A DNA stretch of 64,000 nucleotides, from assembly GCA_963849485.1 (NCBI GenBank), contig CAWKIF010000071.1, positions 23,597 through 87,596 of the forward strand. Direction: 5' to 3'. This DNA is from CAVTWJ01 sp963849485 (GTDB lineage: Bacteria; Oederibacteriota; Muellerivitia; Muellerivitales; Muellerivitaceae). Below the pieces are notes generated by a model that was not told the DNA's origin, ran no database searches, and was given only the letters and a program-made list of their open reading frames with translations. Positions 11,181 through 19,682 of this stretch are shown in pieces (position 1 is the first letter of the stretch; the number at the start of each line of letters is the position of its first letter). The translations under genes and the position numbers were made by a program.

Positions 11181-13600
11181 GCTTTTTCTCCTGCAAGATT
11201 TTCCAGCTTTTCGAAATACAGCTCCGGTTGTTCCCCGAAAATGAACTTGGGCTTAAAGACCATCATCAAGGCCCGCAGGAAGAACAGGGCGAAGAGGGCG
11301 CTGATGGTCATGGTGGTGGTGACAAGGGTGGAAAGGTTGACGTAAAAGGCGAAGCCCGAGGCCTGCAACACCCCGTAACCGCCGATCACGGACAAGGCCA
11401 CGAACAGGATCGCCTTGCCGGAAGTCATGAGCGACTCCCGTGTGGCCGTCAGCACGCTGCCGCTTCGCTGAAGCTCCTCCCGGAACCGGAACAAAAGATA
11501 AATCTCATAGTCCGACCCCACGCCGATGGCCATGGCCGCCACCGTGACGGCGGTGATATCGATGGGAATTCCCAGCCAGCCCATGATGCCGAAATTGGCC
11601 GAGATGACGGCGATCAGCGGCGTCAGCACGAAGAGGCCCCCCACGAAGGACCGCAGGACGATGGAGGCCAGAAAGAACACGATGAAGGCCATCTGGATCA
11701 TGTTTCGGATCTTGTCATGCACCACGGCGTCGTTGAGCACCCCCACTTCCGCCAAGCCTCCTCCGACTGAAACCTTGGTTCCGGGCGGAAAACTGTCCGC
11801 GATGACGGATTGGGCCTTGGCGTTCAGGGCCTCCCCGTAGGAAGCGCTATTGGTTTTCAAAAAGATGCGGATGACCGCCCTTTGATAGTCGTTATCCACG
11901 AAGCTGTCGAAATCCGAGGGGTCGCCCGAAAGGGAATAGAGGAGAAGATACTGGGCCACCAGGTTTTGGCTGTCCGGAACGGTGTTGAAGGCCGTTTGGT
12001 CCCCGTGCATGGCCTGGTTCATCCGCTTGATTGAATCGACGATGGACTGGGTTTTGCCGACCAGGGGCTGGCGGTCCATGAAGGCCTGCAGTTTTTCCAT
12101 GCCCTGAAGCACCTTCGGGTCCTTGATGCCGTCTTTCCCGGGGGCCGTCACCAGGAAGAGGATATTGTTGGTCCCCGCGAACTTGTCGTTGATGGCGTCG
12201 TTCATGAGGCGCACCTCGGTGCTGGGCTTGAAATAAAGCAAAAAGTTGTTGTCCACCTTGACGAAGAGGATGCCCAGGGCCATCGCGGCCACCAGGGCGG
12301 CCCCGCCCCCGACCAGCCAGGGGGCCCGGCCTCCGACCAGGTTTTCCGCCAAGGCCGATAAAAACTTGTCCAGCCTTCCCATTTTTTTCTCCCGCGCCAC
12401 CTCACGCAGTTTGGGGGCCTTGAGCAGTGACCGCAAAGCGGGGATGAGGGTCATCTCCAGCACCATGGCCGAAAGCACGCCGGACCCCGCGAAAAACCCG
12501 AAATGCTGGACCATGGGGATGCCGTTCACGCACAGCGAGAAAAAGGAAATGATCGCGATGAGGCCCGCCGTAAACATCACCGGCCCCACCCGCTGGATCG
12601 ATTCCACGATTGCTTCCCGGTTGGCTTGCTCGGGTTCCAGGCCCACGGCGGAGGCCCGGTTGTATTCCTCGTAATAGCGTTTCAGGATTTGAATGGCGTG
12701 CCCCGCCGCGATGGCCAGGATCAGGATGGGGGTGGCGGTGTTGATGGGGTCCAAATGGGTGCCGGTGAGCCCCATGAAACCCAGGGCCCAAAACACGCTC
12801 AAGAGCCCCGTGAGCATGGGCAGCAGCATGCCCTGGAAGCTCCGGAAGGACCAATATTGGATCGCCATGATGATCAAAAGCGCCGCCCCGAAATACAGGG
12901 GCATCTGCATCATGTAGATTTCGGACCAGGCCCCGATGATGGGCAGACCGCCGATATCGATGCTGACCGTCCCGTCCTTTTCCGCTTCCTTGGTGATTTC
13001 GTGAAGTTTGGTGAGGACTCCGCTGAAACTATGAGTGGCTTTATCTTCGTTGAAGTCGGCGAAAATGGCTGCTGCCGTGGCGTCCGGTGAAACGACCAGG
13101 TTTTGATAGATGGGCATGGCGGCGATGGCCGTTTTCAGCCGGTCCATGTCCGCCGGTGACTGAGGAACCGTATCCATCAGGGGCCGCACGACCATCCCCT
13201 CGGCGCCGCTTTGGATGGACTTGGCCTTGCGGGCCGCCAGGCTGAACACATTGGCCCGGATCACGTTGGGCATGAGTTCCACTTCTTTTTGGATTTCCCG
13301 CACCTTGGCCAGGACGTCCTTTTGGTAGATGTCGCCTTTTTTCGGGTTCACGCTGATGGCGACCCCGTATTTCCCCCCAAAGATTCTTTCAATTTCATTG
13401 GTGGTTTGGATGACCGGGTTGTCCTGCGGCACCCAGAGATCGGGGTCCGCGTCCAGCTTGAGGGTCCCGATGCGGCTGAAGAGAAAGCCGGTGAGCAAAA
13501 CAATTCCGATGATGACTAAAACTCTCTGCGCAACGATGTATTCGGCGAGACTTCTAAAAAAACTTGAACCAACTTTCTCCGGCTTCTTCTCTGATTTCAC
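11177..13600 (-). CDS. RND/MMPL-family inner-membrane exporter
   Basis: 807 residues, GTG start. One membrane helix near the N-terminus (VLVIIGIVLLTGFLF), a large periplasmic domain, then a cluster of helices around 240-400, repeated in the second half (about 430-460 and 640-790): the duplicated RND layout. The segment FAGTNNILFLVTAPG and the sterol-sensing-like helical blocks match the MMPL/HpnN-type group. It is proton-driven and probably extracts a lipid or hydrophobic molecule from the inner membrane. First gene of the operon, directly behind a TetR-type operator promoter, so transport is probably induced by a ligand of the divergently placed upstream regulator. Confidence 0.85.
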   Translation of the reverse strand: MKSEKKPEKVGSSFFRSLAEYIVAQRVLVIIGIVLLTGFLFSRIGTLKLDADPDLWVPQDNPVIQTTNEIERIFGGKYGVAISVNPKKGDIYQKDVLAKVREIQKEVELMPNVIRANVFSLAARKAKSIQSGAEGMVVRPLMDTVPQSPADMDRLKTAIAAMPIYQNLVVSPDATAAAIFADFNEDKATHSFSGVLTKLHEITKEAEKDGTVSIDIGGLPIIGAWSEIYMMQMPLYFGAALLIIMAIQYWSFRSFQGMLLPMLTGLLSVFWALGFMGLTGTHLDPINTATPILILAIAAGHAIQILKRYYEEYNRASAVGLEPEQANREAIVESIQRVGPVMFTAGLIAIISFFSLCVNGIPMVQHFGFFAGSGVLSAMVLEMTLIPALRSLLKAPKLREVAREKKMGRLDKFLSALAENLVGGRAPWLVGGGAALVAAMALGILFVKVDNNFLLYFKPSTEVRLMNDAINDKFAGTNNILFLVTAPGKDGIKDPKVLQGMEKLQAFMDRQPLVGKTQSIVDSIKRMNQAMHGDQTAFNTVPDSQNLVAQYLLLYSLSGDPSDFDSFVDNDYQRAVIRIFLKTNSASYGEALNAKAQSVIADSFPPGTKVSVGGGLAEVGVLNDAVVHDKIRNMIQMAFIVFFLASIVLRSFVGGLFVLTPLIAVISANFGIMGWLGIPIDITAVTVAAMAIGVGSDYEIYLLFRFREELQRSGSVLTATRESLMTSGKAILFVALSVIGGYGVLQASGFAFYVNLSTLVTTTMTISALFALFFLRALMMVFKPKFIFGEQPELYFEKLENLAGEKA

Positions 13601-13659
13601 GGCGCCCCCCTTTTATTTTGTTACTCCGCCCTGCCTTCCCAACACCCCTTTCGGCCCTT

Positions 13660-13690
13660 AATTAGACTAAATGGTCTAGTTATAGGTCAA
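13660..13690 (-). promoter_or_regulatory. RND operon promoter with overlapping TetR operator
   Basis: Reading the minus strand: -35 TTGACC (13690-13685), an 18-base spacer and -10 TCTAAT (13666-13661). The spacer and -10 are covered by the palindrome TAGACCATTTAGTCTA. A related site, AATTAGACCGTATGGTATAC, lies at the regulator's own start, so both are read as operators of the neighbouring TetR protein. Confidence 0.7.
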
Positions 13691-13708
13691 AAAAAAGGTC
13701 ATCCCTTC

Positions 13709-14323
13709 TTACCGCCCCTTCAACTCAAACTGGCTTTCCACATAAGTTTTGAACTGTTTAAGATTATTCACGGCGATTGAAAAATCATTGTTGGCTTTGA
13801 TCATGATGATGGAACCTTGAACCACCGCCACAAAGAGGTTGGCTAAAGCCTGGGGGTTCACCTGCTTGCCCAGGTTTCGGGCCTTGACGGCCTTTTCTGC
13901 GTCTGCGGCGAAAGAATCGACCCGGCCGGCGATCTTTTCCGCGCAGAGGTGGCGCATCTCCACGTTGGTCACCGCCAATTCCTGGATGAAGTTTCCCACC
14001 AGACAACTTTTCGGAACCTTGGGATCACTCATGAATCCGATCGCCATATCAATCCACCCCAGAACCCGCAAATAGGGATCCGGTTCGGACCGAAAGGGCG
14101 CCGCGTCGATGCGTTGGACTTCCATGGCGTAAAAATGGTCAAGGATGGCCTTCCCCAGATCTTCCTTACTTTGAAAAAAATGAAAGAAACTTCCTTTGGT
14201 CGTTTCCGACTCAAGGCAAATTTCATCCACAGAGGTCGCCGTAAAGCCCTTTGAAAGCATGAGCTTAACGGCCACATTCATGATTTTTTGCTTGGTGGGA
14301 GCGTTGGGATCGGCGGTTCTCAT
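13709..14323 (-). CDS. TetR-family transcriptional regulator
   Basis: 204 residues. The N-terminal helix-turn-helix is standard: KIMNVAVKLMLSKGFTATSV, a recognition helix within TKGSFFHFFQSKEDLGKAIL, then a mostly helical ligand-binding domain. It lies upstream of, and in the same direction as, the RND operon, with its own promoter. Matching palindromes at its own start and in the RND promoter suggest autorepression and control of the export operon. The ligand is unknown; the family usually senses the exported compound. Start ATG is only a few bases after the operator, implying a very short leader. Confidence 0.87.
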   Translation of the reverse strand: MRTADPNAPTKQKIMNVAVKLMLSKGFTATSVDEICLESETTKGSFFHFFQSKEDLGKAILDHFYAMEVQRIDAAPFRSEPDPYLRVLGWIDMAIGFMSDPKVPKSCLVGNFIQELAVTNVEMRHLCAEKIAGRVDSFAADAEKAVKARNLGKQVNPQALANLFVAVVQGSIIMIKANNDFSIAVNNLKQFKTYVESQFELKGR

Positions 14324-14324
14324 T

Positions 14325-14370
14325 CGTATACCATACGGTCTAATTTAGAAAAACGAATATAAAATGTCAA
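14325..14370 (-). promoter_or_regulatory. tetR promoter and operator
   Basis: Minus strand: -35 TTGACA (14370-14365), 17-base spacer, -10 TAAATT (14347-14342), then AATTAGACCGTATGGTATAC across the expected transcription start and up to the ATG. It shares AATTAGACnnnATGGTnTA with the RND promoter site. Confidence 0.7.
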
Positions 14371-14508
14371 TCCCTGCCAGCCCCCAATTGCAACGGTTTA
14401 TGACCAAACGGGGCTTTTATTGGTTTTGATTCGGGAAGAAACCTGCATAAATATTCTTGTGTTCATGGAATTGGATACGTAAGAAGAAAATCTGTTTAAT
14501 AATCAGGA

Positions 14509-15297
14509 TTATGTAATTGACCGCCTGAGAATTTCCTTTTCCCACAACTTGGTGTATTTGACGAAATCCTGGAAGGCCGAAAGCCCACAGACGACCAAGC
14601 CGTGCCAGCCATCCCGGTAACCCTTCCTTGAGAAATAAGAACGGACAAAGGTGAAGACCGGTGCCAGGGTCGTGTAATACCACCAATAACGGATTTTCTT
14701 GGGGGAAGAAGCCGAGACCTCCAGGTTCGTGTAGCGGTTCATCTTTTCCAGGTATTGGCGGATGGTGTCGTAGGTGTAATGGTTCATGGGTTCGTCGAAT
14801 TCTAGGGTCGAGCCCTTCACGACCAACCCCTCATGGACAGGTTCGTTCGTGTAGTCGCCCTTTCCCTTACGGATAAGCCTTAATTGACAATCGGGCCACC
14901 AGCTTCCGTGTCTGATCCACTTGCCCAGAAAAAAAGCCCGGCGCTTGAACAAATAACCATCCACATCAGATGGGGTGGCTGGTACTTTTCGCTCCATTTC
15001 AGCGATCAATTCGGGGGTTAATTCCTCATCCGCGTCCAGGGAAAGAATCCAGTCGCCTTTACAGAGGTCCATGGCCCAGCTTTTTTGGTCGGCGTAGCCT
15101 TTCCAGGGGCGGGTATAGGTTTTAGCCCCGAGGGATCTGGCTAACTTAAGGGTGCGGTCGGAGCTTTTCGCGTCCACGACGATGATTTCAACGGGGCTGA
15201 AGACTTTCTTGGAGAAGGCCAGGCTTTTCAGGCAACGGGTGATATTTCGTTCTTCATTCAAGGTGATGATAAAGACCGAAAGGGAAGGTTTCTTCAT
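14509..15297 (-). CDS. Family 2 glycosyltransferase (WaaE/KdtX-like)
   Basis: 262 residues, GT-A fold. Motifs: SVFIITLNEERNITRCLKSL at the start, EIIVVDAKSSDRT (nucleotide-sugar binding) and the metal-binding DWILSLDADEELTP. The WxGYADQKSWA segment and length match the LPS core glucosyltransferase/heptosyltransferase-associated WaaE group. It probably adds a sugar to LPS core or a surface glycan on the cytoplasmic face. It precedes the Kdo and Lpt genes by about 2 kb but is on the opposite strand. A short half-copy of the dispersed repeat separates it from the upstream methyltransferase. Confidence 0.8.
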   Translation of the reverse strand: MKKPSLSVFIITLNEERNITRCLKSLAFSKKVFSPVEIIVVDAKSSDRTLKLARSLGAKTYTRPWKGYADQKSWAMDLCKGDWILSLDADEELTPELIAEMERKVPATPSDVDGYLFKRRAFFLGKWIRHGSWWPDCQLRLIRKGKGDYTNEPVHEGLVVKGSTLEFDEPMNHYTYDTIRQYLEKMNRYTNLEVSASSPKKIRYWWYYTTLAPVFTFVRSYFSRKGYRDGWHGLVVCGLSAFQDFVKYTKLWEKEILRRSIT

Positions 15298-15353
15298 CTG
15301 GTCACCTTTAAAAATAGCCTTTTCGGTTTTGTCGATATCAAAAAATAAGGTTT

Positions 15354-15385
15354 ACTTGGTGCCTTGGTGTCTTGGTGGTGAACAA
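15354..15385. repeat. Solitary arm of the intergenic repeat family (ACCAAG type)
   Basis: CTTGGTGCCTTGGTGTCTTG followed by GTGGTGAAC has the same period and layout as the right arms of copies 2-5 but with the word CTTGGTG. I found no matching left arm nearby, so it looks like a half element. Confidence 0.55.
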
Positions 15386-15394
15386 CAGAAGTTT

Positions 15395-16360
15395 TCATCC
15401 GGCTTTACCGGGTTGCGTTTTTTTTGTCAGGAAAAGATTAAAGTCGTAAGTCCAAGGGGCATAGAAAGGGAAGCGGAACAGGCGCTCGCTGCCGTGCTTC
15501 CATAAATAGTAAGCTTTGGGATAGGGCTTGCCGGTTTCCACGGCCTTTTCCACCGAACTCTCCCCGGGTTCACGCCCTTGATAAGCCTTCTCCCATCCTT
15601 TTTTACGGGGCCAGTGACCGAGGACGCGCATGGCCCGTTTTAGGCCGCAGCTAAAGAACTGGTCGATTTGAAAGCCCGACTTCTCGGCGAGCAGGGAAAG
15701 GGAACGGGGGCTGAAAAAGTAGAGGTGGCCATCCATGCTCGCGGCCCTTTGCCCGATGCGTTGGAAATAGTCCCGGTAGCCGTGCCGGTCCGTTCCGCCG
15801 TTGGGGATGGCCAGGTAAAGGCGCCCGCCGGGCTTGAGGATGCGGCCCACCCCGGCCATGACCTCGGAGGGGTTGGTGACATGCTCCAACACGTTGTTGA
15901 AGTGGATAAAGTCGAAGAAGTCCTTGGGGTATTTTGCCTTTTCCAGGGCCGCGTCCTTGATGGGAAGCCCCAGTTTTTTCCGGGCGTAGGCCGCCGCGGC
16001 CTTGCCCCTTTCCTGCCCGTAAACTTCCCAGGCGCAATTTTTTTTGATCCCATTGATGAAAAAACCCGTGGCGCAGCCGATATCCAAAAACTTTCCCTGG
16101 GGTTGAATGTGCCGCAACAGCCGGGCCCAGTAATAGCCCTTACCTTCTTCGCTGTGGAAATTGAAGTTGTAATAGCCCTGGTTGTAATAGGTATTAAGTT
16201 CTTTCGCGGTGGGGAGAGGCCACAAGACAGAAAGGGTACAAGAAGAGCATTCCATAATCTTGCGATCGTCGCCCTTCAGAAATGAGGCGGGGGAGTATTC
16301 AGAGAAACTGTCCTTGGCGCCGCAGGCAGGGCAGGGAGGGATTTTTGTTTTTGGAGCCAT
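15395..16360 (-). CDS. Class I SAM-dependent methyltransferase with N-terminal zinc ribbon
   Basis: 321 residues. A zinc-ribbon pair CPACGA and CSSCTL lies within the first 45 residues. The SAM site is FLDIGCATGFFINGI (motif I), with HFNNVLEHVTNPSEVM and GGRLYLAIPN as later motifs. This arrangement is frequent in surface-polysaccharide clusters (methylation of sugars or lipid-linked intermediates). The adjacent glycosyltransferase on the same strand supports that. Exact substrate not inferable. Confidence 0.8.
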   Translation of the reverse strand: MAPKTKIPPCPACGAKDSFSEYSPASFLKGDDRKIMECSSCTLSVLWPLPTAKELNTYYNQGYYNFNFHSEEGKGYYWARLLRHIQPQGKFLDIGCATGFFINGIKKNCAWEVYGQERGKAAAAYARKKLGLPIKDAALEKAKYPKDFFDFIHFNNVLEHVTNPSEVMAGVGRILKPGGRLYLAIPNGGTDRHGYRDYFQRIGQRAASMDGHLYFFSPRSLSLLAEKSGFQIDQFFSCGLKRAMRVLGHWPRKKGWEKAYQGREPGESSVEKAVETGKPYPKAYYLWKHGSERLFRFPFYAPWTYDFNLFLTKKTQPGKAG

Positions 16361-16430
16361 GGGGTACCTCGCCTTCAGGTTATTCGTTGCTGACTAAAAA
16401 CCCAAACAAAAATTCAAATCAAAGACAATT

Positions 16431-16546
16431 TTCACCGCCAAGACGCCAAGGTCGCCAAGAACAAGGAAAGGCAAGAAAGTTGAATATACGTCAAAATTCT
16501 TGATAGTTTTTGTCTTACTTGGCGAACTTTGCGTCTTGGCGGTGAA
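16431..16546. repeat. Intergenic inverted-repeat element, copy 4 (GCCAAG type)
   Basis: The left arm starts TTCACCGCCAAGACGCCAAG at 16431 and continues GTCGCCAAGAAC. The right arm CTTGGCGAACTTTGCGTCTT then GGCGGTGAA ends at 16546. The arms are near-perfectly complementary and enclose about 55 AT-rich bases. Confidence 0.85.
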
Positions 16547-16565
16547 ATGGGTTTTACCTGAGATT

Positions 16566-17075
16566 TTAAATACTGTGTTCAGCCCCCGTATTTCCAACCA
16601 GTCGATGAAAGAAGAAGGGGGCCGGCGTCGATCCCGTGCCGGCCTCGATGACTTCCGCCACCACGACTGAATGGTCTCCACGTTCCACAATATCCGTGAC
16701 CTTGCATTCCAGATAACCCGCCATGTTCGGGAAGACCGGGAAACCCAGTGCCGGGCTGGGAGTAAAAGCTTCACCCGCCAGCTTGTCCCCCTCGGGTTCC
16801 ACGTGTTTGAAGAATTTTTGGGCCAGGTCTTTTTGGCCTTCCCCCAAGTAGTTCAAGACGAACCCGCGGGCTTGCTGGATGACCTGGCAGGTATGGGAAT
16901 CCGCTTTCAAGGCGGTCATGACCAGGGGCGGTTTGAAAGAGGCTTGTGATAGCCAGGTGATGGTGGTGGCCGCCGTTTTCCCACCGGCCTGGGAAGTTAT
17001 GACATAAAGGGCATCCGGTATCATTTGAAGGAGGGTCTTCTTGGCGCTTTCGTTCATGGGGACCTCGAAATTCAA
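16566..17075 (-). CDS. Flavin reductase-like FMN-binding protein
   Basis: 169 residues with the flavin-reductase/split-barrel signature: PDALYVITSQAGGKTAATTI at the N-terminus, SFKPPLVMTALKADSHT and FVLNYLGEGQKDLA. Such proteins bind FMN and use NAD(P)H to supply reduced flavin or act as small oxidoreductases. Single gene, minus strand, immediately next to repeat copy 4. No oxygenase partner is visible. Confidence 0.82.
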   Translation of the reverse strand: MNFEVPMNESAKKTLLQMIPDALYVITSQAGGKTAATTITWLSQASFKPPLVMTALKADSHTCQVIQQARGFVLNYLGEGQKDLAQKFFKHVEPEGDKLAGEAFTPSPALGFPVFPNMAGYLECKVTDIVERGDHSVVVAEVIEAGTGSTPAPFFFHRLVGNTGAEHSI

Positions 17076-17230
17076 ATCACTTTAAAGTCAATCAGCCAGG
17101 ACAATAATGGAGATTCCTGCTCATTATCAAGTTAAACAAACAGGTGTTGTTCAAGGAAATAAGGAGAAAAAGAGCAGAAGAGCGTGTTAAACTTCAGGCC
17201 GTCAAATAACCTGATCTTGAAGGAAATCCA

Positions 17231-17941
17231 TTGGAAATCGCCGAGTTACTCCAACCCTTAATCAACATCCAGACCGTGGATTCGGGCCTGGACGATCTGG
17301 AAAAACACAAAAAGCATTTCAAGGCCGAGACCTCCGCGCTGGATAGCGCGGTCATCGAGTGCAAGGCCAAACTGCAAGCCGAAAAAAAAATCCAGGAAGA
17401 ACTGGCCAAAAAGCGTAAAACCCTGGAGATCGAGGTGGGAACCCTCGACAGCAAGATTAAGAAATACCAGGGCCAGGAAGGGGAGGTGAAGAGCAACGAG
17501 CAATTCGCCGCCTTGAAGGCCGAGATCGAGAAGGGCAAGCAGGACAAGGCCCAAGCCGAGGAAAAAGAACTGGAAATCCTCTTCCAGGAGGATGAGCAAA
17601 AGAAAAAGATTCAGGCGGCGAATGAGGAGCTGTCCAAGGCTGAGAAAAAAGCTGCCGAGGATAAAAAGGCCCTGGAGCAGAAGATCGCCGATATCGACAA
17701 GGCCATCGCGGACAAGCAAAAGGACCGGGTGGCCGCCATGGCCGCACTGGACCCGGAATACGCGCAAGGGTACCAGGCCCTGCGCAATAACGGAAAGAAG
17801 ATCGCCCTGGCGCAAGTCATGGAAGATTCGACCTGCAGCGGATGCCGAATGCAGGTGGCCCCCCAAATCCTCAATGAGATCAACCGTAATCGAACCATCC
17901 AGCGTTGCACCTGCGGCCGGTACATTTACCTGAAGGACTAA
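17231..17941 (+). CDS. Coiled-coil protein with C-terminal zinc ribbon (COG1579 family)
   Basis: 236 residues. Residues 20-185 are one long charged coiled coil (Lys/Glu/Ala rich, with KSNEQFAALKAEIEKGKQDK). The C-terminal zinc ribbon has CSGC and CTCG cysteine pairs. The architecture equals the CT398/CdsZ-like COG1579 family, proposed chaperone or RNA/nucleic-acid-linked scaffolds. TTG start with AAGGAAA upstream. The stop is four bases before kdsD, so the two are co-transcribed; this pairing is common in diderms. Confidence 0.85.
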   Translation: MEIAELLQPLINIQTVDSGLDDLEKHKKHFKAETSALDSAVIECKAKLQAEKKIQEELAKKRKTLEIEVGTLDSKIKKYQGQEGEVKSNEQFAALKAEIEKGKQDKAQAEEKELEILFQEDEQKKKIQAANEELSKAEKKAAEDKKALEQKIADIDKAIADKQKDRVAAMAALDPEYAQGYQALRNNGKKIALAQVMEDSTCSGCRMQVAPQILNEINRNRTIQRCTCGRYIYLKD

Positions 17942-17945
17942 AGGG

Positions 17946-18914
17946 ATGAGCGTCGCGACCGCTAAAAGAGTGCTGAAAATCGAGGCGGAAGGCATCCTTT
18001 CGCTGATCCAACGAACCGGAAAAGAATTCGACCAGGCGGTGAGCCTGATCCTGAAAAGCCGGGGCCGGGTGGTCGTAACCGGCATGGGCAAGTCGGGGCT
18101 GGTGGGCCGCAAGATCGCGGCGACCCTTTCTTCCACCGGTACCCCCTCCCATTTTCTGAATCCCGCCGAGGCCCTGCATGGCGACATGGGCACCGCCGCC
18201 AAGGGCGACGTGGTGTTGGCCCTCTCCAACAGCGGGGAAACGGACGAATTAAAAGCGCTTCTGCCCGCCTTGAGGAAGATGGGATGCCGAATTATCCTCT
18301 TCACGGGTCAGCCCTCTTCGAGTCTCCCCAAGTGGGCGGATGTCACCCTGGACGTGGGGGTGGCCAAGGAAGCCTGCCCCTTGAACCTTTCCCCCACCGC
18401 CTCCACCACCGCGGCCCTCGCCATGGGCGACGCCCTGGCTATCGCCCTGCTGGAAAAAAATAAGTTTTCGGAGAAGGATTTCGCCCAGTTCCACCCCGGG
18501 GGTGAGTTGGGGCGGCGGCTTCAGATGAAGGTCTCGGAAATCATGCGCCGGGGAAATCAGTTACCCCGGGTTTCCCTCAAAGCCGGGTTCAAGGAAGTGG
18601 TTCGGGAAATTAACGCCAAAAAAGTGGGTTGTACGCTGGTGGTGGAACCTAAGGGGCGTCTCGCCGGGATCATCGTGGACGGTGACTTGAGGCGGGCCCT
18701 TTTGAAAGACCCCGATATCGGGAACTGGAACGCCCATAATCTGCGGACCCCACAACCCTCGACCATTTCCCCCGATTTCTCCCTGGGCCATTGTTTGCAA
18801 CTGATGGAAGAAAAAACCATCTTCCAGCTGATCGTGGTGGACTCCAAGAAAAAGCCGTTGGGACTAATTCACTTGCATGACTTGCTGGGCCGGGGACGGG
18901 TCAAGGTCATATAA
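17946..18914 (+). CDS. kdsD: Arabinose-5-phosphate isomerase
   Basis: 322 residues. An N-terminal SIS sugar-isomerase domain (GKSGLVGRKIAATL, NSGETDEL, GDALAIALL, QFHPGGELGRRL) is followed by two CBS domains (about 200-320). It converts ribulose-5-phosphate to arabinose-5-phosphate, the first committed step of Kdo synthesis for LPS, in the cytoplasm. The length matches E. coli KdsD. The operon continues with kdsC and lpxL. Start ATG overlaps an AAAGGG site four bases after the previous stop. Confidence 0.93.
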   Translation: MSVATAKRVLKIEAEGILSLIQRTGKEFDQAVSLILKSRGRVVVTGMGKSGLVGRKIAATLSSTGTPSHFLNPAEALHGDMGTAAKGDVVLALSNSGETDELKALLPALRKMGCRIILFTGQPSSSLPKWADVTLDVGVAKEACPLNLSPTASTTAALAMGDALAIALLEKNKFSEKDFAQFHPGGELGRRLQMKVSEIMRRGNQLPRVSLKAGFKEVVREINAKKVGCTLVVEPKGRLAGIIVDGDLRRALLKDPDIGNWNAHNLRTPQPSTISPDFSLGHCLQLMEEKTIFQLIVVDSKKKPLGLIHLHDLLGRGRVKVI

Positions 18915-18930
18915 AATCAAAGAAGACAAT

Positions 18931-19050
18931 TTGAACCATGAAGACGCGAAGGACACCAAGAAAATCAAGAACGAGGTCAAGATTTTAATGTTTTTTGTTA
19001 ATTTGCCATTCGGTGTCCTTGGCGTTCTTCGCGTCTTCGCGGTGAAAAGG
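18931..19050. repeat. Intergenic inverted-repeat element, copy 5 (GCGAAG type)
   Basis: Left arm GAACCATGAAGACGCGAAGG then ACACCAAG (18933-18960); right arm GGTGTCCTTGGCGTTCTTCG then CGTCTTCGCGGTGAA (19013-19047). Both arms carry GCGAAG/CTTCGC in place of GCCAAG/CTTGGC, so complementarity is kept. Confidence 0.8.
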
Positions 19051-19126
19051 GTTTTTGTTAGCGGTTCTTGAATTTTCAAGCTTCAATGTTGCGGAAAAAT
19101 AATTTTTTATTGCTGATCGGGAAAAC

Positions 19127-19675
19127 ATGCCCCTTAAAAACATCAAACTCCTTCTAACCGACGTGGATGGCATCCTTACCAATGGAAAGGTTTATTTCGG
19201 CGAGCGGGAAGAACTGGTCCAGTTCGACATCCAGGATGGGATCGGCCACCGGCTGGCGGCCTATGGGGGACTGACGGTGGGGTGGCTCACCGGCCGGCAA
19301 TCCAAGGCCGTGGAGGCCCGGGCCCGCAAACTGAAGGTGCCCATCCTCTACCAGGGGAAACTGGACAAGCTTTCGGTGGCAAGGAACCTTGCCAAGAAAA
19401 TGGGGATCACCCTTTCCCAAACGGCCTACCTAGGCGATGACCTGATCGACCTTCCGCTCTTGACCCAGGTCGGGTGGTCCGCCACTGTCCCCTACGGTCG
19501 GCCCGAGGTGAAGAAGGCCGTGCGGTACGTGACCCGCGCCCAAGGGGGGGAGGGGGCCTTCCGCGAGGCGGTCGAGAAGATCCTCAAGGCCCAGGGGGTC
19601 TGGATTAAGACCCTCAAGGTTTTCCATCAGGAAAACAGCCGGCGCGCCGCGATGACGCCGGGCCCCAGCGCCTAA
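19127..19675 (+). CDS. kdsC: 3-deoxy-D-manno-octulosonate 8-phosphate phosphatase
   Basis: 182 residues, HAD superfamily C0 type. Catalytic DVDGILTNGKVYF near the N-terminus (nucleophile Asp and acid/base Asp), then GWLTGRQSKAVEARA and the Mg-binding GDDLIDLPLL. It removes phosphate from Kdo-8-P to give Kdo. It follows kdsD after repeat copy 5 and precedes lpxL by seven bases. The ~15-residue C-terminal extension (SRRAAMTPGPSA) has no obvious role. Confidence 0.92.
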   Translation: MPLKNIKLLLTDVDGILTNGKVYFGEREELVQFDIQDGIGHRLAAYGGLTVGWLTGRQSKAVEARARKLKVPILYQGKLDKLSVARNLAKKMGITLSQTAYLGDDLIDLPLLTQVGWSATVPYGRPEVKKAVRYVTRAQGGEGAFREAVEKILKAQGVWIKTLKVFHQENSRRAAMTPGPSA

Positions 19676-19682
19676 ACCTTCC

